Shown piece after piece: positions 1 to 8,575 of a stretch of DNA of 64,000 nt. The stretch's first letter is position 1. Every line of letters begins with the position of its first letter. Both the position numbers and the translations under genes were made by a program. Source of the stretch: Metallibacterium scheffleri (GTDB lineage: Bacteria; Pseudomonadota; Gammaproteobacteria; Xanthomonadales; Rhodanobacteraceae); assembly GCF_002077135.1 (NCBI RefSeq), contig NZ_LDOS01000002.1, forward strand, positions 930,001-994,000. Direction: 5' to 3'. A model generated the notes under the pieces. It had not been told where the DNA came from and searched no databases. It saw only the letters and a program-made list of their open reading frames with translations.

Positions 1-2668
1 GTGTCCAGTGCAGACGCCAGCCATCGGCCCAGCGCAGCGTTTGCAGCCACAGGCCGCAGGCGATCAGCAGACCGAGCGCGGCGGCCAATGGCGGCAGGCC
101 CACGCTGGCGAAACCCATCACCGCGCGTAGCCCGGGGATCAGCATGACCGCCGCCAGCACCAGCGCCACGCCGACGAACATGCGCGCCAGCCAGGGGTTG
201 TCGCCGCGCAAGTTGGCCAGCGCGGCATGGGCCAGGTCGCGGTTGGCCAGGATCAGCAGGAACAAAGCCAGCACCAGCGCGGTGAACACCACCAAGCGCA
301 AGTCGGCCTCGGACCAGGTAGTGAAGTGGTGCAGCAGGGCATGTCCTGCCAGCAGCACGGCGGCGATGCCCAGACCTTGCGCCAGCGCGTAGCCGATATT
401 GCCAAGGGTGAACGGGCTGGCCGACAGTGGCCGCGGCGGGCGCCGCATGAGGTCGGCAGCCGCCGGTTCGGCTTCGAACACGATCGAGCAGGCCGGGTCG
501 ATCAGCAATTCCAGCAGCACGATGTGCACCGGCAACAGCAGCACCGGCCAGTGCAGCAGCGCCGGCAACAGCGTCAGCGCGATGATCGGCATATGCACCG
601 CGAACACGAAGCGCGTGGCCTTGGCGATGTTGTCGAAAATACGCCGTCCGCCGCGGATGGCCTGCACGATGCTGGCAAAACTGTCGTCGAGCAGCACCAG
701 GGCCGCGGCTTCGCGCGCTACGTCGGTGCCACGCTCGCCCATGGCGATACCGACGTCCGCCGCCTTGAGCGCCGGGGCGTCGTTGACGCCGTCGCCGGTC
801 ATCGCCACCACCTGGCCGTCGGCCTGCAGTGCGCGCACCAGGCGCAGCTTGTGTTCAGGGGCGAGGCGCGCGCACACGTCCACCCGGCGCAGGCGCTCGC
901 GCAGCGCGGCGTCGTCCAGCGCGGCCAGTTCCGGCCCGGTGACGACTTCGGCGCGATCGGACAGCCCGACCTGCGCGGCGATGGCGCGGGCGGTGGCGGG
1001 GTGGTCGCCGGTCATCATCACGATGCGCACCCCGGCGGCGCGGCATTCGGCAATCGCTGCAGGCACCTCGGGGCGTGGCGGGTCGAGCAGGCCGATGAGC
1101 CCGAGGAAGGTGAAATCGAAATCGTGCTGGCTCGCAGGCCACGGCGCTCCGGGCGCGGGCGCCTGCCAGGTGCCACGCGCCACGCCCAGCACGCGCAGGC
1201 CGCGCGTGGCCATCGCCTCGACCTGCCGCTGGATGGCGGCGCGCCCGGGCTCGGGCAGGTGGCACAGGTCGGCCACCGCCTCGGGCGCGCCCTTGGTCGC
1301 CAGCACATAGGTGTCGGGGTGGGTGTCGGCGAACACGCGGGTGATCGCCAGGATGTCGCGGGCGAGGTCGTACTGGTGCGCCGGGCTGCGGTCGTCGTGC
1401 ACATGTTCGGTGTTGGCCAGCCGCGTGTGGCCGAAGCCCTGGATGGCTTTTTCCATCGGGTCGAAAGGGTCGAGCGGCGTGGCCAGCATGGCGAACTCGA
1501 CCAGGGTATGGAAAGGCTCGGGCAAGTCGGATGCGCTGGACAGGAACACCGCTTCGCCGGCGGCGAGCTCGGCCACCTGCATGCGGTTCTGCGTCAACGT
1601 GCCGGTCTTGTCTACCGCGAGCACGGTAATCGCCCCCAGCGCCTCGACTGCGGGCACGCGGCGGGTGAGCACCCTGCTTTTGGACAGCCGCCATGCGCCC
1701 AGCGCCAGGAACACGGTGAGGATGACCGGGATCTCCTCGGGCAGGATCGCCATCGCCAGCGCAATGCCGGCGAGCAGTCCTTCCAGCGGCGAGCGGCCAT
1801 CCCACAGCCAGCTCACCAGCACCAGCGCCATGGCCAGCAGCAACGCGACCACGGTCAGCTTGCGGATGAGCCCGCGCGAGGCGCGTTGCAGGCCGGAATC
1901 CACCTCGGCGGTGCCCGCCAGCGCCGCGCCGATGCCGCCCACCGCGGTGCGCGCGCCGGTGGCCTGCACCACGGCCAGGCCCACGCCCTTGGTGACCACG
2001 GTGCTGGCAAACAGCGTGGCGCCGCCATCGCCGCCGGGCCGCCCCAAGGCGATGGCAGCCTCATCGGGGAGCAGCGAAGGCGTAGCCGAAGCGTGGGGGT
2101 CAAGCGCCCCTTCACCTGGTATGGCGGGCGGGTGCAGCTTGGCGTCGGACAGCTTGCTCACCGGCACCGCCTCGCCGGTGAGCAGCGACTCGTCGACATC
2201 CAGTTGGCCGTCGATGAGCTGGGCATCGGCGGGAATGCGGTCGCCCTCGTGCAACACCAGCACATCGCCCACGACCACGTCGCGCCCGGCAATGCGCCGC
2301 TCCTGGCCGTCGCGGATCACCAGCGCGCGCGGTGCGGACAGGTCGCGCAGCGATTCCAGCGCGCGCTGCGTCTTGCGCTCCTGCGCCAGGGTGATGCCGA
2401 TGACCACGAACACGAAGGCCAGCAGGAACAGCGCCTCGCCACGGTCGCCCAGCAGCAGGTAGATGCCGCCCGCGGCCAGCAGCATCAGGAACATCGGCTC
2501 GCGCAGCACGCCGAGCACGATGGCCCAAGCGGTCTTGGGCGCGGCGCCCGGCAGCAGATTCGGGCCGTCGTGCGCCAGCCGCACCGCAGCTTCGTTGGCG
2601 GTCAGACCGGCGCGTGCCGGTTGGGCGTTGTCAGGCACGGCGTGGTGTTCTGTTTCGGGCGTGGACAT
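1..2668 (-). CDS. Cation-translocating P-type ATPase, C-terminus cut by window start
   Basis: The frame opens at ATG 2668 behind an AAGGA ribosome site and stays open to the window edge (about 889 codons seen). Near the N-terminus are a cation-ATPase N-domain and two helices, then the actuator motif TGEA (TGES in most relatives). The phosphorylation motif DKTGTLT has its aspartate at about residue 353, and GDGVND lies further on. The helix before the phosphorylation site carries PEEIP, a variant of the PEGLP ion-binding helix of Ca-type (P2A) pumps. The last visible codons are hydrophobic C-terminal helices, so little is missing. It should hydrolyse ATP to move a cation across the inner membrane; the ion cannot be named. 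The small frame 2670-2870 ends one base before its ATG. A divergent FNR-like site at 2931 could serve this gene as well as ybhG. Confidence 0.93.
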   Translation of the reverse strand, partial: MSTPETEHHAVPDNAQPARAGLTANEAAVRLAHDGPNLLPGAAPKTAWAIVLGVLREPMFLMLLAAGGIYLLLGDRGEALFLLAFVFVVIGITLAQERKTQRALESLRDLSAPRALVIRDGQERRIAGRDVVVGDVLVLHEGDRIPADAQLIDGQLDVDESLLTGEAVPVSKLSDAKLHPPAIPGEGALDPHASATPSLLPDEAAIALGRPGGDGGATLFASTVVTKGVGLAVVQATGARTAVGGIGAALAGTAEVDSGLQRASRGLIRKLTVVALLLAMALVLVSWLWDGRSPLEGLLAGIALAMAILPEEIPVILTVFLALGAWRLSKSRVLTRRVPAVEALGAITVLAVDKTGTLTQNRMQVAELAAGEAVFLSSASDLPEPFHTLVEFAMLATPLDPFDPMEKAIQGFGHTRLANTEHVHDDRSPAHQYDLARDILAITRVFADTHPDTYVLATKGAPEAVADLCHLPEPGRAAIQRQVEAMATRGLRVLGVARGTWQAPAPGAPWPASQHDFDFTFLGLIGLLDPPRPEVPAAIAECRAAGVRIVMMTGDHPATARAIAAQVGLSDRAEVVTGPELAALDDAALRERLRRVDVCARLAPEHKLRLVRALQADGQVVAMTGDGVNDAPALKAADVGIAMGERGTDVAREAAALVLLDDSFASIVQAIRGGRRIFDNIAKATRFVFAVHMPIIALTLLPALLHWPVLLLPVHIVLLELLIDPACSIVFEAEPAAADLMRRPPRPLSASPFTLGNIGYALAQGLGIAAVLLAGHALLHHFTTWSEADLRLVVFTALVLALFLLILANRDLAHAALANLRGDNPWLARMFVGVALVLAAVMLIPGLRAVMGFASVGLPPLAAALGLLIACGLWLQTLRWADGWRLHWT

Positions 2669-2669
2669 T

Positions 2670-2870
2670 TCAATCCTTCAAGCGGCGTCGCAGCAGGGCG
2701 ACCCGAATCGCGCCGGCGACGACGCTGGCACCGAGAGTCCACGCCTGCACCGTGGCCAAGCCGCTGCGGTAGTAGCAGGTGGCGATACTCGCGGCGATGA
2801 AACCGATCTCGGTGGCACCGAACCTATCGGGAATGCTCCGATATGGGCGTGCTGCCGCACCAGTGAGCAT
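2670..2870 (-). CDS. Possible small membrane protein upstream of the P-type ATPase
   Basis: This is a 66-codon frame starting at ATG 2870 whose TGA ends one base before the ATPase start codon, so the ATPase ribosome site lies in its last codons. The middle of the product is moderately hydrophobic and could form one or two membrane helices, followed by an Arg/Lys-rich end (RRRLKD). The immediate junction looks like translational coupling in a two-gene operon. There is no good Shine-Dalgarno in front of the ATG and I recognise no family. It could equally be untranslated leader of the ATPase mRNA. Confidence 0.35.
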   Translation of the reverse strand: MLTGAAARPYRSIPDRFGATEIGFIAASIATCYYRSGLATVQAWTLGASVVAGAIRVALLRRRLKD

Positions 2871-2930
2871 GATGGAGCGCGGAGCCCGCCATTTCCAATC
2901 GCGTGCGGCCGCGTTGCGGCGGGTCCATCC

Positions 2931-2945
2931 TTGAGCCAGATCAAG
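2931..2945 (+). promoter_or_regulatory. FNR/ANR-like operator for ybhG, class II position
   Basis: TTGAGCCAGATCAAG matches the FNR/ANR consensus TTGAT-N4-ATCAA at nine of ten defined bases. A -10-like hexamer GACAAT lies at 2967-2972, with TG one base upstream (extended -10). The start it predicts, about 2979, is about 41.5 bp from the centre of the palindrome. That is the standard geometry of FNR class II activation. The ybhG start codon follows at 3015. The site may also act leftward on the P-type ATPase. Spacing and match are seen; binding is inferred. Confidence 0.62.
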
Positions 2946-3014
2946 CCGGGCAGGGTGCGCGGGTGTGACAATGCCTGCTGTCTTGCCGCGAACGCATCAG
3001 GAAGCAGAGCATCC

Positions 3015-4052
3015 ATGAAACCATCGCCGCGCAAAATTCTGCCACTGCTGGTGGTTGTCGTGCTGCTGGCGGGCGCGACGGCATGGTGGTGGCGACACGT
3101 ACAGCATCCGGCACCGGCTGCGCTGATGTTGTACGGCAATATCGATATCCGCACCGTGGACATGGCCTTCAACGATGCTGGCCGCATCCAACGCATCGGC
3201 TTCGAGGAAGGTTCGACTGTGCGCAAAGGTCAGGTACTGGCGCAGATCGATCCGCTGCGCTTCCAGGATGCCGTCGATCAGGCTGCGGGTGTGCTGGCCG
3301 CAGCGCAGCAGCAACTGGCGGCACTGGTGGCCGGCAATCGTCCGCAACAAATCGCCGAGGCGCGCGCCACGGCTGCCAGCGCGACGGCCACGCTGCGCAA
3401 CGCGCAAATCACCTATGACCGCCAGCGCACCCTGGCCGCCGCGCATCTGCTGCCGCAGCAGTCGGCCGACAACGCGCTGCAGGCGCTCAAGAACGCGCGC
3501 GCAGGTTTGGACAGCGCGCAGCAGGCCTTGAGCCTGGCCGTGCAGGGGCCGCGCCAGGAAGACATCGCCGCCGCGCGCGCGCAGGTCAAGGCCGATGCCG
3601 CGGCGCTGGCGCTGGCGCGGCGGCAATTGCATGACACCACGCTGCGGGCACCGGCCGATGGCGTGATCCAGACACGCATCCTTGAGGTCGGCGACATGGC
3701 CGGCCCCGCCACACCAGCGCTGACGCTCGCCCTGAATAATCCGGTCTGGGCGCGCGCGTATGTGCCGGAGACCGAGCAGGGCCGCATCGTGCCCGGCATG
3801 CGCGCCGACATCCTCAGCGACAGTTTTCCCGGGCAGCGTTTCAAGGGCTGGATCGGCTTTGTCTCACCCACCGCCGAGTTCACCCCCAAATCGGTGCAGA
3901 CCACGGATTTGCGCACCGAGCTGGTGTACCGCGTGCGCGTCTACGCATGCAATCCGCAAGGGCGGCTGCGCCTGGGCATGCCGGTGACGGTGCAGGTGCC
4001 GCTGCACGACAACGCGCCGCGCGCGATTCCTGCGCATGTCTGCCAGGACTGA
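3015..4052 (+). CDS. ybhG: YbhG-type periplasmic membrane fusion protein (HlyD family)
   Basis: This 345-residue adaptor has a short Lys/Arg N-terminus and one transmembrane helix (about residues 8-26) that would anchor it in the inner membrane. A biotinyl-lipoyl-like half domain comes next, then a long Ala/Gln-rich coiled-coil hairpin (about 95-215) and the second half of the lipoyl domain (LRAPADGVI). A beta-barrel domain completes it. Length and architecture match E. coli YbhG, the periplasmic partner of the YbhFSR exporter. I chose ATG 3015 because upstream in-frame codons are not protein-like and it begins exactly at the signal-anchor. The gene overlaps ybhF by 17 bases. It should link the inner-membrane ABC transporter to an outer-membrane channel encoded elsewhere. 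The substrate is unknown. Confidence 0.92.
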   Translation: MKPSPRKILPLLVVVVLLAGATAWWWRHVQHPAPAALMLYGNIDIRTVDMAFNDAGRIQRIGFEEGSTVRKGQVLAQIDPLRFQDAVDQAAGVLAAAQQQLAALVAGNRPQQIAEARATAASATATLRNAQITYDRQRTLAAAHLLPQQSADNALQALKNARAGLDSAQQALSLAVQGPRQEDIAAARAQVKADAAALALARRQLHDTTLRAPADGVIQTRILEVGDMAGPATPALTLALNNPVWARAYVPETEQGRIVPGMRADILSDSFPGQRFKGWIGFVSPTAEFTPKSVQTTDLRTELVYRVRVYACNPQGRLRLGMPVTVQVPLHDNAPRAIPAHVCQD

Positions 4053-5859
4053 TGCCGTGGAGGCGCCCGCACTGGTGCTGGATGCGGTGCACAAACGCTT
4101 TCGCCAGGGCAAGCAGGCGGTCGAGGCCATCAAGGGTCTGAGTGTGCAGGTGCAGAGCGGGCGCATCACCGGCCTGCTCGGACCCGATGGCGCCGGCAAG
4201 ACCACGTTGATGCGTCTGGCGGCCGCGCTGCTGCTGCCAGACGCCGGCGCGGTGCGCGTGCTGGGCCACGACAGCCGCCACCAGGCCGCTGCCATCCAGC
4301 GCGACATCGGCTATATGCCGCAGCGTTTCGGCCTGTACGAAGACCTCAGCGTGCAGGAGAACCTCGCGCTGTATGCCGACCTGCAGGGGCTGGATGCGAC
4401 GCAGCGCGCCGCCCGGTTTGACGAGCTGCTGCGCCTGACCGCGCTGGGACCGTTCGGCAAGCGCCGCGCCGGCGATTTGTCCGGCGGCATGAAACAGAAG
4501 CTGGGGCTGGCCTGCGCACTGCTGCGCGCGCCGCGTCTGCTGCTGCTGGATGAGCCCACGGTCGGTGTCGATCCGATCTCGCGCCGCGAGTTGTGGAGCA
4601 TCATCAAGGCCATGCGCGCGCAGGGCGTGACGGTGCTGGTCAGCACGGCGTATCTGGACGAAGCCGAGTTGTGCGACGACATCGTGCTGTTGCACGCGGG
4701 CAAGCTGTTGGCGCAGCAACCGCCTGCCGCATTCAATGCGCCGCTGCTTGGGCATTGCTACAGCGTGCGGCATCCGGCGCTGCGGCGCCGGCAGTTGCAG
4801 GAAGTCCTGCGCAGCCGCGCGGGCGTGGTCGATGCATTGGTGCAAGCCGAGAGCGTGCGCGTGGTGCTGCAAGGCAACCAGCCACTGACACAGGCGGGCG
4901 AGGACTGGCAACCGGTGCAACCGCACTTCGAGGATGCGTTCGTATCGCTGCTGGCAGCGCGCGGCGATGGACAAGCGCAAGTCATCGAGCGCATCGATGC
5001 CGGGTCTGCTGTGCATGGCGACGCCCAGCCTGGCGGGCCTGCAGCTGCTGCGCTCGATTCCCGTCTGCGCGGGAATGACGCGGGTGCGGACGCGGCAAAG
5101 ACGGTGATCGAGGTCCATGAACTGCGCCGCTTTTTCGGCAGCTTCGAGGCGGTCAAAGGCATCGAATTCACCGTGCAGCGCGGTGAGGTGTTCGGCTTGC
5201 TGGGTGCCAACGGCGCGGGCAAGAGCACCACGTTCCGCATGCTGTGCGGGCTGCTGCCGGCCAGCTCGGGCACGCTGCGCGTGGCAGGCGTGGACCTGCG
5301 CACCGCGCGGGCGGCGGCGCGCGCACGCATCGGCTATGTGTCGCAGCGGTTTTCGTTGTATGGCAATTTGAGCGTGGCGCAGAATCTGGCGTTTTTTGCA
5401 TCGGCCTACGGCCTGGGTGGCGCCCGGCGCAAGGCCAGGCTGGACTGGGCACAGCGCGAATTCGAATTGACCGCGTATCTGAATGCGGGCGCGGCGGAAC
5501 TGCCGCTGGGCTTCAAGCAGCGCCTGGCGCTGGCCTGCGCGCTGATGCACGAGCCCTCGATCCTGTTTCTCGACGAACCCACCTCGGGCGTCGATCCACT
5601 GGCGCGGCGCGAGTTCTGGCAGCGCATCAATCATCTGGCCGAATCCGGCGTGACGGTGATGATCACCACGCACTTCATGGACGAGGCCGAGTATTGCGAT
5701 CACCTGGTGCTGATGTCGCTGGGCGAAATCCTCGCCTTCGGTTCGCCGCAGGAGATCCGCGCCAGGGTCAAAACCGCCGCCATGCCCGATCCAAGCATGG
5801 AAGACGCCTTCATCGGCCTGATCCAGGCGCATGAAGCGCAGACGCGCCGGGCGGCATGA
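4036..5859 (+). CDS. ybhF: YbhF-type fused double ABC ATPase
   Basis: The 607-residue protein has two ABC nucleotide-binding domains in one chain. Domain 1 has Walker A GPDGAGKTT (49-57), signature LSGGM (148-152) and Walker B LLLLDEPT (168-175). Domain 2 has Walker A GANGAGKST (390-398), a degenerate signature LPLGFKQ and Walker B ILFLDEPT. The second signature is also unorthodox in known YbhF proteins. The linker (about 320-356) is low complexity and includes SRLRGND (342-348), encoded by a palindromic REP-like sequence at 5057-5076. Domain 2 energises export through the YbhS/YbhR permeases. The start overlaps the ybhG end, and ybhS begins 24 bases after the stop, so the four genes are one operon. 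Confidence 0.93.
   Translation: MSARTDAVEAPALVLDAVHKRFRQGKQAVEAIKGLSVQVQSGRITGLLGPDGAGKTTLMRLAAALLLPDAGAVRVLGHDSRHQAAAIQRDIGYMPQRFGLYEDLSVQENLALYADLQGLDATQRAARFDELLRLTALGPFGKRRAGDLSGGMKQKLGLACALLRAPRLLLLDEPTVGVDPISRRELWSIIKAMRAQGVTVLVSTAYLDEAELCDDIVLLHAGKLLAQQPPAAFNAPLLGHCYSVRHPALRRRQLQEVLRSRAGVVDALVQAESVRVVLQGNQPLTQAGEDWQPVQPHFEDAFVSLLAARGDGQAQVIERIDAGSAVHGDAQPGGPAAAALDSRLRGNDAGADAAKTVIEVHELRRFFGSFEAVKGIEFTVQRGEVFGLLGANGAGKSTTFRMLCGLLPASSGTLRVAGVDLRTARAAARARIGYVSQRFSLYGNLSVAQNLAFFASAYGLGGARRKARLDWAQREFELTAYLNAGAAELPLGFKQRLALACALMHEPSILFLDEPTSGVDPLARREFWQRINHLAESGVTVMITTHFMDEAEYCDHLVLMSLGEILAFGSPQEIRARVKTAAMPDPSMEDAFIGLIQAHEAQTRRAA
5057..5076. repeat. REP-like palindrome inside the ybhF interdomain linker
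   Basis: ATTCCCG at 5057-5063 and CGGGAAT at 5070-5076 form a perfect 7-bp stem around a 6-base loop. The sequence is read in frame as SRLRGND. Hairpins with ATTCCCG/CGGGAAT arms are a very common dispersed repeat in proteobacterial chromosomes, normally intergenic. Here one appears to have been accommodated in a flexible linker between two ABC domains. Confidence 0.6.
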
Positions 5860-5883
5860 GGATCGCCCCGTGAGCCGCGCGCC

Positions 5884-6999
5884 ATGAACCGCCAGCGTCT
5901 GCGCGGACTGGTGCGCAAGGAGTTCCTGCAGATCCTGCGCGATCCATCGGCCATCGCCATCGCCTTCGTGCTGCCGGTTTTCCTGCTGCTGCTGTTCGGC
6001 TACGGCGTGTCGCTGGACGCGCACCACGTGCCGCTGGCGGTGGTGGTCGATCAGCCCACGGCGCAGACCAGCAATTTCATCGGCGGCCTGCAGCAGTCGG
6101 ATTTCTTCGACCCGCGACCTTACCCGAGCCTCAGCGCCGCGCGCGCCGCGCTGATGCAGCGCCAAGTCACCGGCATCGTCTGGCTGCGCGGTGATTTTTC
6201 GCGCGACATGCTGGCTGGAAAAACCGCGCCCGTGGCCGTGTGGGTGGACGGTGTGGATGCCAACAACGCCAATATCTTGCTGGGTTACCTGCAAGGCATG
6301 TGGCAGAACTGGCTGCAATTGCAGGCCGATCAGGCCGGGCAGCCACTGGCGATTCCAGTGGTGGCGGAAAGCCGCATCTGGTTCAACCCGGCGTTGCGCA
6401 GTCGCGATTTTCTGGTGCCGGGTTTGATCGCCGTGATCATGACCCTGATCGGCGCGCTGCTCACCGCGCTGGTGGTGGCGCGCGAGTGGGAGCGCGGCAC
6501 CATGGAGGCGCTGATGGCCAGCCCGGTGACCATGGGCGAAATCCTGCTCGGCAAGCTGGTGCCGTATTTCGTGCTGGGCATGGGCGGCATGCTGTTGTCG
6601 GTGGCCATGGCGGTGTGGCTGTTCGCGGTGCCGCTGGTCGGCAGTTTCTGGCTGCTGCTGGTGTGCTCGGCGCTGTTCCTGCTGGTGGCCCTCGGCATGG
6701 GCCTGCTGATCTCCACGCTGGCGAAAAACCAGTTCGTCGCCGCGCAGGTGGCGGTGATCGTCACCTTCCTGCCGGCATTCATTCTTTCCGGCTTCATTTT
6801 CGACATCCACTCGATGCCGGCGGTGGTGCAATTCCTCACCCATATCGTCGCCGCGCGCTACTACGTGGCCATCCTGCAGACGCTGTTCCTCGCCGGCAAC
6901 GTGTGGCCGGTGGTACTGACCAACAGCGCGGCGCTGGCGCTGATGGCGCTGATCTTTTTCGGCATCGCCCGGCGCAAGTCGCGCAAGAGGCTGGACTGA
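5884..6999 (+). CDS. ybhS: YbhS-type ABC-2 permease
   Basis: This 371-residue inner-membrane protein has the ABC-2 layout. A cytoplasmic N-terminus carries the motif VRKEFLQILRDP and leads into helix 1 (about residues 20-42). A large periplasmic domain (about 43-175) follows, then five clustered C-terminal helices containing the conserved RSRDFLVPG, REWERGTMEAL and HIVAARYYV stretches. It should form one half of the membrane channel with YbhR, powered by YbhF and coupled to YbhG. ATG 5884 was chosen because it directly precedes the conserved N-terminus. The gene lies between ybhF and ybhR with short gaps. The E. coli complex has been linked to tetracycline-type and cation efflux; that substrate range cannot be read from this sequence. 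Confidence 0.93.
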   Translation: MNRQRLRGLVRKEFLQILRDPSAIAIAFVLPVFLLLLFGYGVSLDAHHVPLAVVVDQPTAQTSNFIGGLQQSDFFDPRPYPSLSAARAALMQRQVTGIVWLRGDFSRDMLAGKTAPVAVWVDGVDANNANILLGYLQGMWQNWLQLQADQAGQPLAIPVVAESRIWFNPALRSRDFLVPGLIAVIMTLIGALLTALVVAREWERGTMEALMASPVTMGEILLGKLVPYFVLGMGGMLLSVAMAVWLFAVPLVGSFWLLLVCSALFLLVALGMGLLISTLAKNQFVAAQVAVIVTFLPAFILSGFIFDIHSMPAVVQFLTHIVAARYYVAILQTLFLAGNVWPVVLTNSAALALMALIFFGIARRKSRKRLD

Positions 7000-7001
7000 G
7001 C

Positions 7002-8111
7002 ATGTGGGCGCGCATCTACGCCTTGATCATCAAGGAATTCCTCGCCGTGCTGCGCGATGCGGCCAGCCGCACGGTGCTGATCGGCCCGCCGCTGATCCAG
7101 CTCATGGTGTTCGGTTACGCCGCCAGCTTCGACCTGAATCACATTCCCTACGCGGTGTACAACCAGGATTCCGGGTATGCCGCGCGCCAACTGCTGGCGC
7201 GCTTCAGCGGCTCGCCCAATTTTCAGCAAGTGGCCACGATCCGCAACGATGCGCAGATCGCACCGTTGATCAACGACAAGGACGCGCTGCTAGTGCTGCA
7301 CGTCGGCCAGCACTTCACCCGCGACTTGTTGACGCAAAAGCCCGCGCGGCTGCAAATCATCATCGACGGGCGCGATTCCAACACCGCGGCGCTGGCGCTC
7401 AACGATGTCAGCGGCATCCTGCTGAACTTCAATCAGCAATGGGCGGCGGCACACAGCCAGCGCGGGCCGCCGGCGCAACTGGTCATGCGCGCCTGGTTCA
7501 ACCCCAATCTGCGCTCGCGCTGGTTCATCGTGCCTGGCATCGTCGCCTTGCTCACTCTGGTGGTCACCTTGCTGGTCACCGGGCTGTCGGTGGCGCGCGA
7601 GCGCGAGATGGGCACTTTCGACCAGTTGCTGGTCACGCCCATGCGGCCGCTGGAAATCCTGATCGGCAAGGCGGTGCCGGGTTTCGTCATCGGCGGGTTG
7701 GAGGGCGGCTTCATCGCGCTGATGGCGGTGCTGTGGTTCCAGGTGCCTTTCGTCGGCAGCGTGGCGGCACTGGCGCTGGGCATGTTCTTTTTCCTGCTGG
7801 CGGCGATCGGCATCGGGTTGATGATTTCCTCGCTGGCGGTGACCCAGCAGCAGGGCCTGCTCGGCGTGTTCCTGTTTCTGGTGCCGGCGATCATCCTGTC
7901 GGGCTTCGCCACGCCCATCGCCAACATGCCCGAGGCGGTGCAATTGCTGACTTACATCAACCCGATGCGCTATTTCCTGATCATCGTGCGCGGCGTGTTC
8001 CTGGAAGGCAGCACCATCCCCATGTTGTGGTCGCAATACGCGCCGCTGGCGCTGATCGGCTTGGCCAGCATGAGCGCCGCGGCCTGGCTGTTCCGCCACC
8101 GCATGGCTTGA
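7002..8111 (+). CDS. ybhR: YbhR-type ABC-2 permease
   Basis: The second ABC-2 permease of the exporter has 369 residues and the same layout as its neighbour: N-terminal IIKEFLAVLRD motif and helix 1, periplasmic domain to about residue 170, then NPNLRSRWFIVPG and five hydrophobic segments ending at INPMRYFLII. The ATG lies two bases after the ybhS stop, so translation is probably coupled. With YbhS it should form the heterodimeric transmembrane path. A paralogue in another exporter is the only alternative, and the gene order ybhG-ybhF-ybhS-ybhR argues strongly for this assignment. Confidence 0.93.
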   Translation: MWARIYALIIKEFLAVLRDAASRTVLIGPPLIQLMVFGYAASFDLNHIPYAVYNQDSGYAARQLLARFSGSPNFQQVATIRNDAQIAPLINDKDALLVLHVGQHFTRDLLTQKPARLQIIIDGRDSNTAALALNDVSGILLNFNQQWAAAHSQRGPPAQLVMRAWFNPNLRSRWFIVPGIVALLTLVVTLLVTGLSVAREREMGTFDQLLVTPMRPLEILIGKAVPGFVIGGLEGGFIALMAVLWFQVPFVGSVAALALGMFFFLLAAIGIGLMISSLAVTQQQGLLGVFLFLVPAIILSGFATPIANMPEAVQLLTYINPMRYFLIIVRGVFLEGSTIPMLWSQYAPLALIGLASMSAAAWLFRHRMA

Positions 8112-8160
8112 TCTCGTACGGCTCGCCGCGTGCGAGCGTCACCTCAGGGAGGCACCGCAC

Positions 8161-8496
8161 ATGATCCGCATCCTGCTTGTCGAATCGCTGCTGTTCCTGC
8201 TGCTGGGCGCCATCGCCTTCAGGCTGTTGTTCGCTTTCATCCGGCGCATGGCGATCGCATGGGCGATCAGCGTGCTGTTGATCGTGGTGATCACGATCTT
8301 CCTCAGCGCGAGCGTTGACCCGCAACTGCTGCATGAATGGGGCGCATCGCCGCGCAGCGTTTTTCCTGCGATCGTGCTGCGCGCCGTGCGCGCCGCCGCC
8401 TGGCTGCTGGGTTCCCTGCTGGCCTGGCTGGCGGTGCGCAAACGCAAGGCGCTGGGCATGGAACCGCCGCCGAACTTGCCGCCTGGAGATCTCTGA
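8161..8496 (+). CDS. Small membrane protein of unknown function, last gene of the ybh operon
   Basis: The 111-residue product has three or four predicted helices (about 4-25, 30-50, 70-92) and a short polar, Pro-rich C-terminus. ATG 8161 has a strong AGGGAGG ribosome site about ten bases upstream. The gene lies 49 bases after ybhR on the same strand, so it is probably co-transcribed with the exporter. I recognise no family. The end converges on the downstream P-type ATPase gene across an 79-base gap in which I see no clear terminator. Confidence 0.72.
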   Translation: MIRILLVESLLFLLLGAIAFRLLFAFIRRMAIAWAISVLLIVVITIFLSASVDPQLLHEWGASPRSVFPAIVLRAVRAAAWLLGSLLAWLAVRKRKALGMEPPPNLPPGDL

Positions 8497-8575
8497 CGGG
8501 CCATTGGGCATGGGCAACGGGTGCGCCTTCACCAACCCGCGATGATCGGACATGTCAGGCGCAGACGGCGTCGTG

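Noticed and set aside
227-2800. Long antisense open frame (over 850 codons) opposite the first P-type ATPase
   Set aside because: Gln/Arg/His-rich shadow of the real gene's codon bias in high-GC DNA; no domain, no ribosome site.
3880-6843. Open frame of nearly 1,000 codons antisense to the ybh operon
   Set aside because: It mirrors ybhF and ybhS codon positions and has shadow composition, while the sense genes carry clear domains.
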